A stretch of DNA of 34,681 nt from Hyphomicrobiales bacterium (lineage in GTDB: Bacteria > Pseudomonadota > Alphaproteobacteria > Rhizobiales > Beijerinckiaceae). The position numbers and the translations under genes were made by a program. The stretch is taken from the NCBI GenBank assembly GCA_003241815.1, contig QBLV01000029.1, forward strand, positions 1 through 34,681, read 5' to 3'. The notes under the pieces are model-generated. The model was not told the origin of the DNA. It saw only the letters and a list, made by a program, of their open reading frames with translations, and ran no database searches. The first letter of the stretch is position 1. Every line of letters starts with the position of its first letter. Shown piece by piece: positions 16,837-26,367 of this stretch.

Positions 16837-18733
16837 TCCGCCCGGTCTTGCGTCCGGCCCAGAGCCAGGCGGTCGTGCCGGCCAGCAGCACGGCGCCGAC
16901 GATCTCGGTCGTCGCGATCGGCAGGAAAAGGCAGGCCCCGGCGACGAAGAGGATCGCGCGCTTCACCCTGTCCAGCCTGGCGACGTAATAGCCCTCCAGC
17001 GCCGCGTTGAGCGCCAGCACGCCTAGTGCCGCGGTGCCTGCGGAGATGACGATCTGCGCTGTCGATCCCGACAGCAGCAGGGCCGGCTGGTAGATGAAGA
17101 CGAAGGGCAGGAGGAACGCGACCATCGCGATCCGGCACGCCACGACCGCGATCAGCACCGGATTGGCCTTGGCGATCGAGGCGGCCGCGAAAGCCGCGAC
17201 CGCAACCGGCGGCGTGATCGCCGACATCGAGGCGATGTAGACGATGAACAGATGTGCCGGCAAAACCTCGATCCCGAGCGCGATCAGCGCCGGCGCGGCC
17301 AGCACGGCCGAGAGCGCGTAGACGGCCGGTGTCGGCATGCCCATGCCGAGCACGATGATGACGAAGGCCGCCACGAGGATGGTCAGGATCGGGCTGCCTC
17401 CGGACATCTGGAACAGGCCGGAGCTGATCTTGCCGGTCAGGTCCGTCATCGAGAGCGTGCCGACCACCAGCCCCGCGATGGCGCAAGCGACGCCGACCCC
17501 GATCATGCCGCGCATGCCGTCGCTGAGCCCGAAGAACAGCGTCCGGGCGAGTCGAAGCGGGTTGGGCTGCCGCAGCAGGGCCACCGGCAGAAGGGCGGCG
17601 CAGGCGATGGCGCCGGCATAGGAGGGTCGGTTGAGGCTGAGCACGCCCCAGACCAGAAGGCCGATCGGAACCAGATAAGCCCAGTCGCGTCGCAGGACGG
17701 CGACGATGGACGGCGTTTCGCCCTGCGACATTGGCGCGAGCCCATCGCGATGCGCCTTGAAATGCGCCGCGAGAAAGACCGACTGATAATAGAGCAGGGC
17801 CGGGATGAGCGCCGCCAGCACAATCGTCGCATAGGGAATGCCGGTGAAGTCCGTCATCAGGAAGGCGGCCGAGCCCATCACCGGCGGCAATAGCGCGCCG
17901 CCGGTCGATGCGGCGGATTCGATCGCCCCCGCATAGGTGCGGCTGACCCCGGTCTTGATCATCAGCGGGATGCTGAAGGAGCCGGTGGTGACGACGTCGG
18001 CCGTCGGCGAGCCCGAAATCGAGCCATAGAGCCCCGACGAGACCACCGCGACCTTGCTGGCGCCGCCGACCTGCTTGCCGACGAGACTGTTGGCGATGTC
18101 ATAGAAGAAGTCTGCGCCGCCGATGCGATCGAGCAGTGCGCCGAAGATCACGAAGACGACGACGAGGAAGGCCGCGACCTCGATCGCCGGACCAAACAGG
18201 CCGTTGGTCGAGAAGACGAGGTGGTCGACGATCTCCTGCGTGCTGAAGCCGCGATGGGCAAACGAGCCACTCAGCCTGTTGCCGAAGATCGCATAGGCCA
18301 GAAAAATCGTGACCAGCACGACGAGGATCATCCCGATGCAGCGCCGCGTCGCCTCCATGACGAGCGCGATCAGGACGATCGAGGCGGCGATGTCGAGAGT
18401 GGACAGCTCGTCGATCATCGGCAGCCGCATCTCGTGGACGGGCTGCATGATGACGAAATAGCCGCAGCACAGCACCGACAATGCGACCAGCCCCCATGCC
18501 GGCCAGGAGCGGCCGGTGTGGCGCAGCGGGTTGGCCGTGGTCGTCAGGAAGGCGAGCGAGAGCACGGCGCCGAGGAACAGAAACAGCGCGATCTCCCGCT
18601 TGACGTACCAGCCGAACGCCATCGCCAGCAGCAAGAGCCCGGTGGCGACCCCGACGATATGGACGGTCCATTGCTCGGCAGGGTCGAGCCGGCGCGATTG
18701 GCCCGGTGCGAGGAGCTTCAGCAGGACGGGCAT
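16817..18733 (-). CDS. TRAP transporter fused permease (DctQM-type, TAXI system)
   Basis: 638-residue inner-membrane permease. The first about 170 residues hold four or more helices corresponding to the small DctQ subunit; the remaining about 450 form the DctM-like large subunit, with conserved FVIFGALLDRIGGADFF, GSISGSPTADVVTTGSFSIPLM and GMGMPTPAVYAL. Fused permeases of this kind pair with TAXI-type binding proteins, and one lies 44 bp upstream. Uptake is driven by an ion gradient, not ATP. The ATG at 18733 has GAGGTG six bases upstream and is preferred to the start nine codons earlier. Substrates of TAXI systems are mostly unknown; glutamate and some organic acids have been proposed. Confidence 0.93.
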   Translation of the reverse strand: MPVLLKLLAPGQSRRLDPAEQWTVHIVGVATGLLLLAMAFGWYVKREIALFLFLGAVLSLAFLTTTANPLRHTGRSWPAWGLVALSVLCCGYFVIMQPVHEMRLPMIDELSTLDIAASIVLIALVMEATRRCIGMILVVLVTIFLAYAIFGNRLSGSFAHRGFSTQEIVDHLVFSTNGLFGPAIEVAAFLVVVFVIFGALLDRIGGADFFYDIANSLVGKQVGGASKVAVVSSGLYGSISGSPTADVVTTGSFSIPLMIKTGVSRTYAGAIESAASTGGALLPPVMGSAAFLMTDFTGIPYATIVLAALIPALLYYQSVFLAAHFKAHRDGLAPMSQGETPSIVAVLRRDWAYLVPIGLLVWGVLSLNRPSYAGAIACAALLPVALLRQPNPLRLARTLFFGLSDGMRGMIGVGVACAIAGLVVGTLSMTDLTGKISSGLFQMSGGSPILTILVAAFVIIVLGMGMPTPAVYALSAVLAAPALIALGIEVLPAHLFIVYIASMSAITPPVAVAAFAAASIAKANPVLIAVVACRIAMVAFLLPFVFIYQPALLLSGSTAQIVISAGTAALGVLALNAALEGYYVARLDRVKRAILFVAGACLFLPIATTEIVGAVLLAGTTAWLWAGRKTGRTSPRIA

Positions 18734-18777
18734 CGGAGCACCTCGCGAAGGCCTCGGCAATCAGGGGGCGATCGGCC

Positions 18778-19761
18778 TCACTTCAGGACGCCGGCCTTCC
18801 GGAAGGCCTTCTCCGCTCCGGGATGGAGCGCGAGTGGCGCGACCTGCGTCAGATTGACCGGCTCCAGCCGCGCCAGCGTGGCATGGGCCTGCTTGAGATA
18901 GTCGAAATGCTTCAGCATCCCATCGACGATCAGCGCGGCGTCCTCGTCCTTCATCTCGGTCGAGGCGAACAGCACCACGCTGCCCGTGACCGTCGCGATC
19001 GCCTGCGGCTGGAACGGATAGGTGCCCGCCGGAACGGTGATCGCCGCCGTGCCCAGCAGCGCGCCAAGCTTGGCGCTGGCCTCGGGGCTGATGCCCAGCA
19101 TCTTGACCTTGGTTTCGCGGGTCGCGCTGTTGATCTGGCCGGATGGGAAGGCGAGCATGTTGATGATGATGTCGATCTGGCCGTTCTTCATCATCTCGAG
19201 GCCGGCATTGTAATCGACGTGGTGGATGCGGCCGCCCCAGCCCTCGATATCCCTGGCCGTGATGCCATAGGCCTTGAAGACTTCCTCGCCGGTCACCGCC
19301 ATCAATGTGCCGCGCTGATTCAGCGCGATCCGGACCGGCTTCTTGGCTGCCAGGATGCTCTCGAAGCTCTCGATGCCGGAGTCTTCGCGAACCAGGATCT
19401 GCACGGCGGCCTGCGGATCGATCAGCGCGATGGCGCGCAGATTGGTGACGGGTGCCTTGAAGGGCTCTTCGCCGGCCTGCGCGCGCTTGATCAACTGCGC
19501 ATGGGCGATGCCGAGCTCGACCTTGCCCGTCGAGACGAGCTGGATATTGGCGGCCTCGCGGCCGGGCTCGTAGCCAAACGAGGCGCCGGGCGATTCACGC
19601 CGGATCGTCTCGCCAATCGCATTGCCGATGGCGCTCCAGGCGCCGCCGACGGAACCACCGGTCAGCGTGATTTTCTTGGTGGGGGCCGTCTGGGCGAGAG
19701 CGGAGCCGGCTGCGATTGCGAGCGATGCCGCCACGATGGATGCGATAGCCAGTCTCTTCAT
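18778..19761 (-). CDS. TAXI family TRAP transporter solute-binding protein
   Basis: 327-residue periplasmic binding protein. Signal peptide residues 1-23 end at ALAQ. The mature chain opens with KKITLTGGSVGGAWSAIGNAIGETI, the typical TAXI start, and later has GREAANIQLVSTGKVELGIAHAQL and NQRGTLMAVTGEEVFKAYGI. TAXI (TRAP-associated extracytoplasmic immunogenic) proteins deliver ligand to a fused TRAP permease, which is the next gene. The ATG at 19761 follows GGGAGGG, a strong ribosome site; the frame open to 20190 lies in the promoter region and is rejected. The gene is divergent from nadC across a 476-bp region with palindromic sites, so the two units may share regulation. Confidence 0.93.
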   Translation of the reverse strand: MKRLAIASIVAASLAIAAGSALAQTAPTKKITLTGGSVGGAWSAIGNAIGETIRRESPGASFGYEPGREAANIQLVSTGKVELGIAHAQLIKRAQAGEEPFKAPVTNLRAIALIDPQAAVQILVREDSGIESFESILAAKKPVRIALNQRGTLMAVTGEEVFKAYGITARDIEGWGGRIHHVDYNAGLEMMKNGQIDIIINMLAFPSGQINSATRETKVKMLGISPEASAKLGALLGTAAITVPAGTYPFQPQAIATVTGSVVLFASTEMKDEDAALIVDGMLKHFDYLKQAHATLARLEPVNLTQVAPLALHPGAEKAFRKAGVLK

Positions 19762-19937
19762 GATTGCCCTCCCAGGCCTGTATCGAGAGATGGGCCCGCA
19801 TGACGGGCCTGAAAACCCACGACTTCGCGGGTCGCGATCTGCGCCCTGCGATCTGCCGTAACTGTCTATCCCCGGTGGCTTCAAGCCGCTTCGTCGCGTG
19901 TATGTCTTGTTCGTCGGGCAAAGCCCTGCACAGTCCG

Positions 19938-19951
19938 CAACAAGTTTGTTG
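19938..19951. promoter_or_regulatory. Palindromic operator candidate CAACAA-GT-TTGTTG
   Basis: Six-base arms CAACAA and TTGTTG around two bases form a complete two-fold symmetrical site. It covers the -10 position of the candidate promoter reading toward the TAXI gene (TTGACA at 19966-19971 on the complement, 17-base spacer, CAAACT), where a repressor would block transcription. The regulator is not encoded next to it. Confidence 0.4.
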
Positions 19952-19971
19952 GTGTGCATATGGCTTGTCAA
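19943..19971 (-). promoter_or_regulatory. Candidate sigma-70 promoter for the TAXI TRAP operon
   Basis: On the complement, a perfect TTGACA (19971-19966) is followed after 17 bases by CAAACT (19948-19943), which matches the -10 consensus at three of six positions. It would give a leader of about 175 bases before the ATG at 19761. The -35 is convincing, the -10 is not. Confidence 0.3.
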
Positions 19972-20005
19972 TGCTGGTTTCCGCTCAATTTCGCAGCGTG
20001 CAGCG

Positions 20006-20017
20006 CAGCAATTGCTG
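20006..20017. promoter_or_regulatory. Perfect 12-bp palindrome CAGCAATTGCTG
   Basis: Fully symmetrical 12-base site in the TAXI-nadC divergent region, 68 bases from the start of the first palindrome and about 220 bases before nadC. It may be a second operator; a site of this length can also arise by chance. Confidence 0.3.
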
Positions 20018-20237
20018 GCGAATGAGGCGTTGCAACCTTGGGTTATCCTCGCGTTCCGCTGCTGTTGTGCGGTCAATCTGAGATGGATGGCTTCGTGATC
20101 TATTCCTTGCTTGACAGCCTGCGGCGCTCTCCGCATCGTTGGTACACAAACGGTAAGAAAAACGGGCCGGCCATGCTGCTCGCTCCCCATGGCGAGGCCC
20201 GCGCCAAGGCTGCGGGAGCGCGTGTCAGGGGCTGAGA

Positions 20238-21071
20238 ATGTATGACCGTTTCTCCACAGAGCGGCTGATCGACCTCTGGCTGAGGGAGGATATCGGCTCC
20301 TGCGACCTGACGGTCCAGCTTATGATCGAGCCCACCGAGACGGGCTCCTTCCGAATGAACGCGCGCGAGCCCATGGTGCTGGCGGGGATCGACGTCGCCG
20401 CCGCCGTATTCTCCCGCTACGAGCCGCGTCTGTCCGTGACCGTAGAGGCTGCCGATGGCGACCGCGTCGAGGCCGGCGCGACGCTGATCCTGGTCGAGGG
20501 GCCCGCGCAGGGCATCCTGACCGCCGAGCGCACGGCTCTCAACATCGTCCAGCGCCTGTCGGGCATCGCGACCGAGACGGCGCGCTATATCGACATCATC
20601 AAGGGCACTTCGGCCCGGCTCATCGACACCCGCAAGACCACGCCGGGCCTGCGCATGCTGGAGAAGCATGCGGTCGCCTGCGGCGGCGGCCTCAATCATC
20701 GACTGGGTCTCGATAACGGCGTGATGATCAAGGACAATCACATCGCCGTTTGCGGGGGCATCAGGCAGGCTGTCGAGCGCGCCCGCCGCAAGCTGCCAGT
20801 GCTGACCAAGATCGAGGTCGAATGCGACCGCATGGAGCAGGTACGCGACGCGGTCGCGGCCGGCGCCGACGTGATCATGCTCGACAACATGCCGGTGCCG
20901 GAGATGAAGGCGGCGGTGGCCTTCGTCGCCGGCCGCGCCAAGGTGGAAGCCTCCGGCGGCATCCGCTACGAAACCATCCGCGCCATCGCCGAGACCGGCG
21001 TCGATTACATTTCCACCAGCAAGATCACCCAGTCGGCGCCCGCCGTCGATATCGGTCTCGACGAAGCCTGA
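20238..21071 (+). CDS. nadC: Nicotinate-nucleotide pyrophosphorylase, carboxylating (quinolinate phosphoribosyltransferase)
   Basis: 277-residue cytoplasmic enzyme converting quinolinate and PRPP to nicotinate mononucleotide, CO2 and pyrophosphate in NAD synthesis. Family residues are in place: TAERTALNIVQRLSGIAT (95-112), DTRKTTPGLR (130-139), GLNHRLGLDNGVMIKDNHI (151-169, supplying Lys and His/Arg for the carboxylates), the acidic KIEVE (191-195), MLDN (214-217), EASGGI (237-242) and the closing TSKITQSAPAVDIGLD. Normal family length. The ATG has AGGGG seven bases upstream. Unusually, nadA and nadB are not adjacent; it is followed after 16 bp by a PRPP-forming fusion gene and is divergent from a TAXI transporter. 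The related ModD protein is a less likely identity. Confidence 0.9.
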   Translation: MYDRFSTERLIDLWLREDIGSCDLTVQLMIEPTETGSFRMNAREPMVLAGIDVAAAVFSRYEPRLSVTVEAADGDRVEAGATLILVEGPAQGILTAERTALNIVQRLSGIATETARYIDIIKGTSARLIDTRKTTPGLRMLEKHAVACGGGLNHRLGLDNGVMIKDNHIAVCGGIRQAVERARRKLPVLTKIEVECDRMEQVRDAVAAGADVIMLDNMPVPEMKAAVAFVAGRAKVEASGGIRYETIRAIAETGVDYISTSKITQSAPAVDIGLDEA

Positions 21072-21087
21072 GGCGACGAACAACGAC

Positions 21088-23142
21088 ATGCGGCCCGGCA
21101 TCCTCTTCGTCGTCGTCGGCCCCAGCGGCGCCGGCAAGGACACGCTCATGGACGGCGCCCGCAAGGCGCTGGCCGACAGCGGGCGCTTCGCCTTCGCGCG
21201 GCGCCTGATCACGCGCCCGGCCGATGCCGGCGGCGAAGATCACGAGGCGATTGATGAGTCGGGCTTCGCCGCGCTCGTGGCGGCCGGCGGGCTGCTGGTC
21301 TCCTGGAATGCGCATGGTCTGCATTACGGCCTGCGCGCCTCGCTGCGCGACGAACTCGCAAGCGGCAGGCACATCGTCGCCAATGGCTCGCGCGGCGTGC
21401 TGGAGACGCTGGCCCACGCGGTGCAGCGGCTGATCATCATCAATGTGACGGCCTCGCCAGAGATCCTCGCCGTCCGGCTCGCCGCACGCGGCCGGGAGAC
21501 GGCAGACGACATCGCCGCCCGCCTTGCGCGCAAGCCGCCGCAATGGCCGGCCGGAATCGAGACGATCGCCGTTAAGAACGACGGCACGGTCGAGGAGGGG
21601 ATCGAGCACTTCTTGGCGGCGATCGACGCCGCAACCCGCCGGCTCGCACTGAAGCCCGTGCCGATCGACGCCTGGCGCGACAACATCGCCTATCTGCCCC
21701 GCGACAGCATGCTGCGCGTCGAGGATTTCGACGGGCCGGGCAAGGTCGATGTCGCCGGCCAACCCGATGCGGAGGGCCATCGCCGCAGCATCCGCGCCCG
21801 CATCAACGTCGTCGAGCCGGGCTGGCTGCTCGAGCCCGACGAGATCGGCCTGTCCCGCGAGGCCTTTGCGCAACTCGCACTGCCCGAAGGCAGCGCCATC
21901 ACCCTGACCCGCACGCCGCCGCAGCACAGCCGCGACGCTTTGCGGGCGAAAATCCAGGGCAGCGAACTCGGCGCCTCCGAATACGCCATGCTGCTGCGCG
22001 ACATCGTCGAGGGGCGCTATCCGGAAGGCGAAATCTCCGCCTTCCTCGTCGCCGCGACCCGCTCGCTCAGCGATGCCGAGGTCGCCGCGCTCGCCGGCGT
22101 TCGTGCCTCTTTCTCGACGCCCATGCGCTGGGACGAGCGGATCGTCGTCGACAAGCATTCGATGGGCGGCATTCCCGGCAGCCGGATCACGCTGATCGTG
22201 GCGCCCATCGTGGCGGCCCATGGGCTGGCCATGCCCAAGACCTCGTCGCGGGCGATCACCTCCGCGGCCGGCACGGCGGATGCGATGGAGGTGCTGGCCA
22301 AGGTCGATCTGAATGTGGATGACGTGCGCCGCACGGTGGCGCAGGCGCGCGCCTGCATCGCCTGGAACGGCCGCCTCAACCATTCCGCCATCGACGACGT
22401 GATGAACGCGATCACGCGCCCGCTCGGCATCGATTCCAACCGCTGGTCGGTCGCCTCGATCATCTCGAAGAAGCTGACGGCGGGCTCGACCCATGTCGTC
22501 GTCGATCTGCCCTATGGCCGGCGGGCGAAGCTGCGCACGCGGGCCGAAGCCGACGAACTGGCGCGTCTGTTCGAGACGGTGGGCCTGTCGGTCGGCCTGC
22601 ATGTCGAGGCGGTTGCGACCTGCGGGGCTGCGCCCATCGGGCGCGGCATCGGCCCTGCGCTGGAGGTGCGAGACGTGCTGCGGGTGCTGGAGGGCCACGC
22701 CGACGCCCCCGCCGATTTGCGCGAGAAGGCGCTCGCCTTCGCGGGGCGCATCCTGTCCTGGGATCCGGCGATCGCGACGCGCGAACGCGGCCGGGCACGG
22801 GCGGCGCAACTCCTCGCCTCGGGCGCCGCGCGTCAGGCGCTGGACGCGATCGTCGCGGCGCAGGGAAAACGCGACATCGTGCCCCGGCCTGCAGCCCTGA
22901 CCCATACCGTCAAGGCAGGTCGGGCGGGCCGGATCGGTGAGATCGACGGCTGGCGCATGTCCGGCATCGCGCGTCGCGCCGGGGCGCCCTTCGACAAGAG
23001 CGCCGGCATCGACCTGCTGCGCCGCGTCGGTGACGACGTCGCCGTTGGCGAGGGGCTCTTCACCATCCACGCCTCAGCGGGGCCGGACCTTGAGGCGGCC
23101 GTCGCGATGGCGCAGACGGACGATGGTTTCGTGCTGGGCTAA
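21088..23142 (+). CDS. Fused ribose 1,5-bisphosphate phosphokinase (PhnN) / AMP phosphorylase-type enzyme
   Basis: 684-residue two-enzyme chain without frameshift. Residues 1-185 are PhnN-like: P-loop GPSGAGKD (11-18), RRLITRPADAGGEDHEAI (38-55) and VANGSRGVL (97-105). PhnN turns ribose 1,5-bisphosphate and ATP into PRPP. Residues about 190-684 match archaeal-type AMP phosphorylase of the thymidine phosphorylase superfamily, with its extra N-terminal domain (about 190-280), KHSMGGIPGSRIT (356-368) and KTSSRAITSAAGTADAMEVL (384-403). That enzyme splits NMP with phosphate into base and ribose 1,5-bisphosphate, the PhnN substrate. The fusion therefore predicts direct channelling from NMP to PRPP, which the adjacent NadC uses. 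No other phosphonate genes are near. Domain calls are strong; the joint pathway is inference. Confidence 0.88.
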   Translation: MRPGILFVVVGPSGAGKDTLMDGARKALADSGRFAFARRLITRPADAGGEDHEAIDESGFAALVAAGGLLVSWNAHGLHYGLRASLRDELASGRHIVANGSRGVLETLAHAVQRLIIINVTASPEILAVRLAARGRETADDIAARLARKPPQWPAGIETIAVKNDGTVEEGIEHFLAAIDAATRRLALKPVPIDAWRDNIAYLPRDSMLRVEDFDGPGKVDVAGQPDAEGHRRSIRARINVVEPGWLLEPDEIGLSREAFAQLALPEGSAITLTRTPPQHSRDALRAKIQGSELGASEYAMLLRDIVEGRYPEGEISAFLVAATRSLSDAEVAALAGVRASFSTPMRWDERIVVDKHSMGGIPGSRITLIVAPIVAAHGLAMPKTSSRAITSAAGTADAMEVLAKVDLNVDDVRRTVAQARACIAWNGRLNHSAIDDVMNAITRPLGIDSNRWSVASIISKKLTAGSTHVVVDLPYGRRAKLRTRAEADELARLFETVGLSVGLHVEAVATCGAAPIGRGIGPALEVRDVLRVLEGHADAPADLREKALAFAGRILSWDPAIATRERGRARAAQLLASGAARQALDAIVAAQGKRDIVPRPAALTHTVKAGRAGRIGEIDGWRMSGIARRAGAPFDKSAGIDLLRRVGDDVAVGEGLFTIHASAGPDLEAAVAMAQTDDGFVLG

Positions 23143-23187
23143 GGGGCAGAGCTCCGAACGCTTCGGGATAACTCTCGGAACCGCCGC

Positions 23188-23292
23188 CGTCATCCTGGGC
23201 GACCGTAGGTTGTCCGGGATCCATCATAGGGCTCCGCAGCGCCCTATGATGGATCTCGGCCTGCGCCGCTTTGCGACTGGTCCAGGATGACG
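23188..23292. repeat. Dispersed palindromic intergenic repeat, copy C
   Basis: Bounded by CGTCATCCTGG and CCAGGATGACG, which are exact inverted copies. The centre holds a second strong stem, GGGATCCATCATAGGG against CCCTATGATGGATCTC. It lies between the convergent ends of the fusion gene and the Lrp gene and could end or stabilise both transcripts. Its core GGGATCCATC is shared with copy D. Confidence 0.75.
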
Positions 23293-23318
23293 GCTGCGTT
23301 TCAGTGAAATGGGTTGCC

Positions 23319-23819
23319 TCAGGGCTTCGGCATTTTCAGCGGATCGATCGAGATCGCACGCTTCAGCGTTCTCAGCCCGAAGGTCGTCCGGGTCTGGCGG
23401 ATGCCGGGGATGCGGTAGAGCGTCTCGCGCAGGAAGCGCTCGTAATGGTCGGTGCCGCTGACCACGACCTTGACGAGGTAGTCGTATTCGCCGGTGACCA
23501 GATAGGCCTCGACGACCTCGGGAATTTTCGTCAGCGCCTCGCCGAAACGGTCGAGAATCGTGTCGTCATGTTTGTCGAGCGTGATCTCGACGAAGACGAC
23601 ATTGGTGAAGCCGAGCACTTTCTGGTCGAGCACGGCGACGTATTTTTCGATGGTCCCGTTCTCCTCCAGCCGCTTCACCCGCGTCCAGCACGGCGAGGGC
23701 GACAGACCGACCTTCTCCGCCAGCGCATTCGTCGTCAGCCGGCCATCCTCCTGCAGCGCGGAGAGAATCCGCAGATCGGTTTGATCCGGTTGGTCCGATC
23801 GCTTGCTGCGCAATATCAC
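23319..23819 (-). CDS. bkdR: Lrp/AsnC family regulator, probable activator of the bkd operon
   Basis: 166-residue regulator. A helix-turn-helix spans about residues 17-55 (TDLRILSALQEDGRLT, then EKVGLSPSPCWTRVKRLEENG), followed by an effector-binding RAM domain (about 72-150). Lrp proteins of this type (BkdR) activate branched-chain 2-oxoacid dehydrogenase operons in response to branched-chain amino acids, and this gene is divergent from just such an operon. It begins with GTG at 23819: no ATG is in frame near the start, and AGGAC lies about nine bases upstream. A 17-bp imperfect palindrome (23849-23865) lies just upstream and may be an autoregulatory site. The symbol is by context. Confidence 0.88.
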   Translation of the reverse strand: MILRSKRSDQPDQTDLRILSALQEDGRLTTNALAEKVGLSPSPCWTRVKRLEENGTIEKYVAVLDQKVLGFTNVVFVEITLDKHDDTILDRFGEALTKIPEVVEAYLVTGEYDYLVKVVVSGTDHYERFLRETLYRIPGIRQTRTTFGLRTLKRAISIDPLKMPKP

Positions 23820-23848
23820 GGGAGATCGTCCTGCATAATCCTCGATCG

Positions 23849-23865
23849 GCAGATGTTATTTCTGC
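23849..23865. promoter_or_regulatory. Lrp-type operator candidate GCAGA-N7-TCTGC
   Basis: Perfect five-base arms around an A/T-rich centre (TGTTATT) give the size and layout of Lrp/AsnC binding sites. It is 30 bases upstream of the bkdR start within the 264-bp divergent region, which also holds an AGAATTCT palindrome at 23895-23902. Binding by the adjacent BkdR-like protein is inference. Confidence 0.35.
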
Positions 23866-23999
23866 GGACGGTTCCGGGCGCAACCATTTTCGATAGAATT
23901 CTTTTCGCAAGCCGGGCTAGCCTGAGATCAAGAGGGCGAAGGTCCGTGCGCCGTTCGGCACGCATGGCCCAAGGCCCCGAGACAACCGACATGGCTTGA

Positions 24000-25346
<1,347 letters not shown>

Positions 25347-25350
25347 CGCG

Positions 25351-26367
25351 ATGTCCCGCATGACGATGATCGAGGCGATCCGGTCCGCCATGGACGTCTC
25401 GATGGGCCGCGACGACAACGTCGTGGTCTATGGCGAGGATGTCGGCTTCTTCGGCGGCGTGTTTCGCTGCACCCATGGCCTGCAGCAGAAATACGGCGTC
25501 AACCGCTGCTTCGACGCCCCCATCAGCGAACTCGGCATCGTCGGCACCGCGGTTGGCATGGCAGCCTATGGCCTGCGCCCCTGCGTCGAAATCCAGTTCG
25601 CCGACTATATGTATCCGGCCTATGACCAGATCGTCTCGGAAGCCGCGCGGCTGCGCTACCGCTCGGCCGGCGATTTCACCTGCCCGATTGTGATCCGAAT
25701 GCCCACCGGCGGCGGTATCTTCGGGGGCCAGACCCACAGCCAGAGCCCCGAGGCCCTCTTCACCCATGTTTCGGGCCTGAAGACGGTCGTGCCGTCGAAC
25801 CCCTACGACGCCAAGGGCTTGCTGATCGCTGCGATCGAGGACCCGGACCCGGTGATCTTCCTCGAACCCAAGCGGCTCTATAACGGCCCCTTCGACGGTC
25901 ATCATGACCGCCCCGTCACGCCATGGTCTAAGCATGAGCTCGGCGAGGTGCCCGACGGGCATTTTGCGCTGCCGCTCGGCAAGGCCGCGATCCGCCGCGC
26001 GGGGTCCGCCTGCACGATCGTTACCTATGGCACCATGGTCCATGTCGCCGAGGCGGTCGCGCAGGAAAGCGGCATCGACGCCGAGGTCATCGACCTCAGG
26101 ACATTGGTGCCGCTCGATCTGGAGACCATCGTCGCCTCCGTCTCCAAGACTGGCCGCTGCATGGTGCTACACGAGGCGACGCTGACCTCCGGCTTCGGCG
26201 CCGAGCTTGCCGCCCTCGTGCAGGAGCATTGCTTCTATCATCTGGAGGCGCCCGTTGTGCGCGTCGCCGGCTGGGACACGCCCTATCCGCATGCGCAGGA
26301 ATGGGCCTATTTCCCCGGCCCCGACCGTGTCGGTCGGGCGCTGGCCGAGCTGATGGAGAGCCGCTGA
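25351..26367 (+). CDS. bkdA2: Branched-chain 2-oxoacid dehydrogenase E1 beta subunit
   Basis: 338-residue partner of E1 alpha. The pyrimidine-binding transketolase domain occupies about residues 4-180, with [16 protein letters not shown] and the catalytic Glu60 in PISELGIVG that activates thiamine diphosphate. The C-terminal transketolase domain (about 200-330) includes [15 protein letters not shown]. The start lies four bases after the E1 alpha stop and the stop shares a base with the E2 start (TGATG), so the three are translated together. Length and motifs are fully normal for BkdA2/BCKDHB. Confidence 0.95.
   Translation: MSRMTMIEAIRSAMDVSMGRDDNVVVYGEDVGFFGGVFRCTHGLQQKYGVNRCFDAPISELGIVGTAVGMAAYGLRPCVEIQFADYMYPAYDQIVSEAARLRYRSAGDFTCPIVIRMPTGGGIFGGQTHSQSPEALFTHVSGLKTVVPSNPYDAKGLLIAAIEDPDPVIFLEPKRLYNGPFDGHHDRPVTPWSKHELGEVPDGHFALPLGKAAIRRAGSACTIVTYGTMVHVAEAVAQESGIDAEVIDLRTLVPLDLETIVASVSKTGRCMVLHEATLTSGFGAELAALVQEHCFYHLEAPVVRVAGWDTPYPHAQEWAYFPGPDRVGRALAELMESR

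Larger units (their letters stand above)
19762..20237. other. Long divergent regulatory region between TAXI and nadC genes
   Basis: 476 bp without a supported gene, visibly richer in A and T than its neighbours. It contains a perfect-arm palindrome at 19938-19951, a candidate minus-strand promoter around it, a second palindrome at 20006-20017 and a consensus -35 hexamer TTGACA on the plus strand at 20111-20116, though no good -10 follows at standard spacing. Small open frames inside it lack ribosome sites and protein-like composition. The length and symmetry suggest control of both transcription units. Confidence 0.5.

Noticed and set aside
20238-21071. Identity as ModD (molybdenum transport-linked NadC paralogue)
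   Set aside because: No mod genes nearby and the quinolinate-binding motifs are those of NadC; ModD remains only a weak alternative.
21088-21642. Part of a phosphonate C-P lyase operon because of the PhnN domain
   Set aside because: No phnG-M or other phosphonate genes are present in the window; the partner domain explains the PhnN half better.
21025-23070. 681-codon minus-strand frame opposite the PhnN/AMP-phosphorylase gene
   Set aside because: No recognisable motif and shadow-like composition; the plus strand has continuous conserved motifs across both domains.
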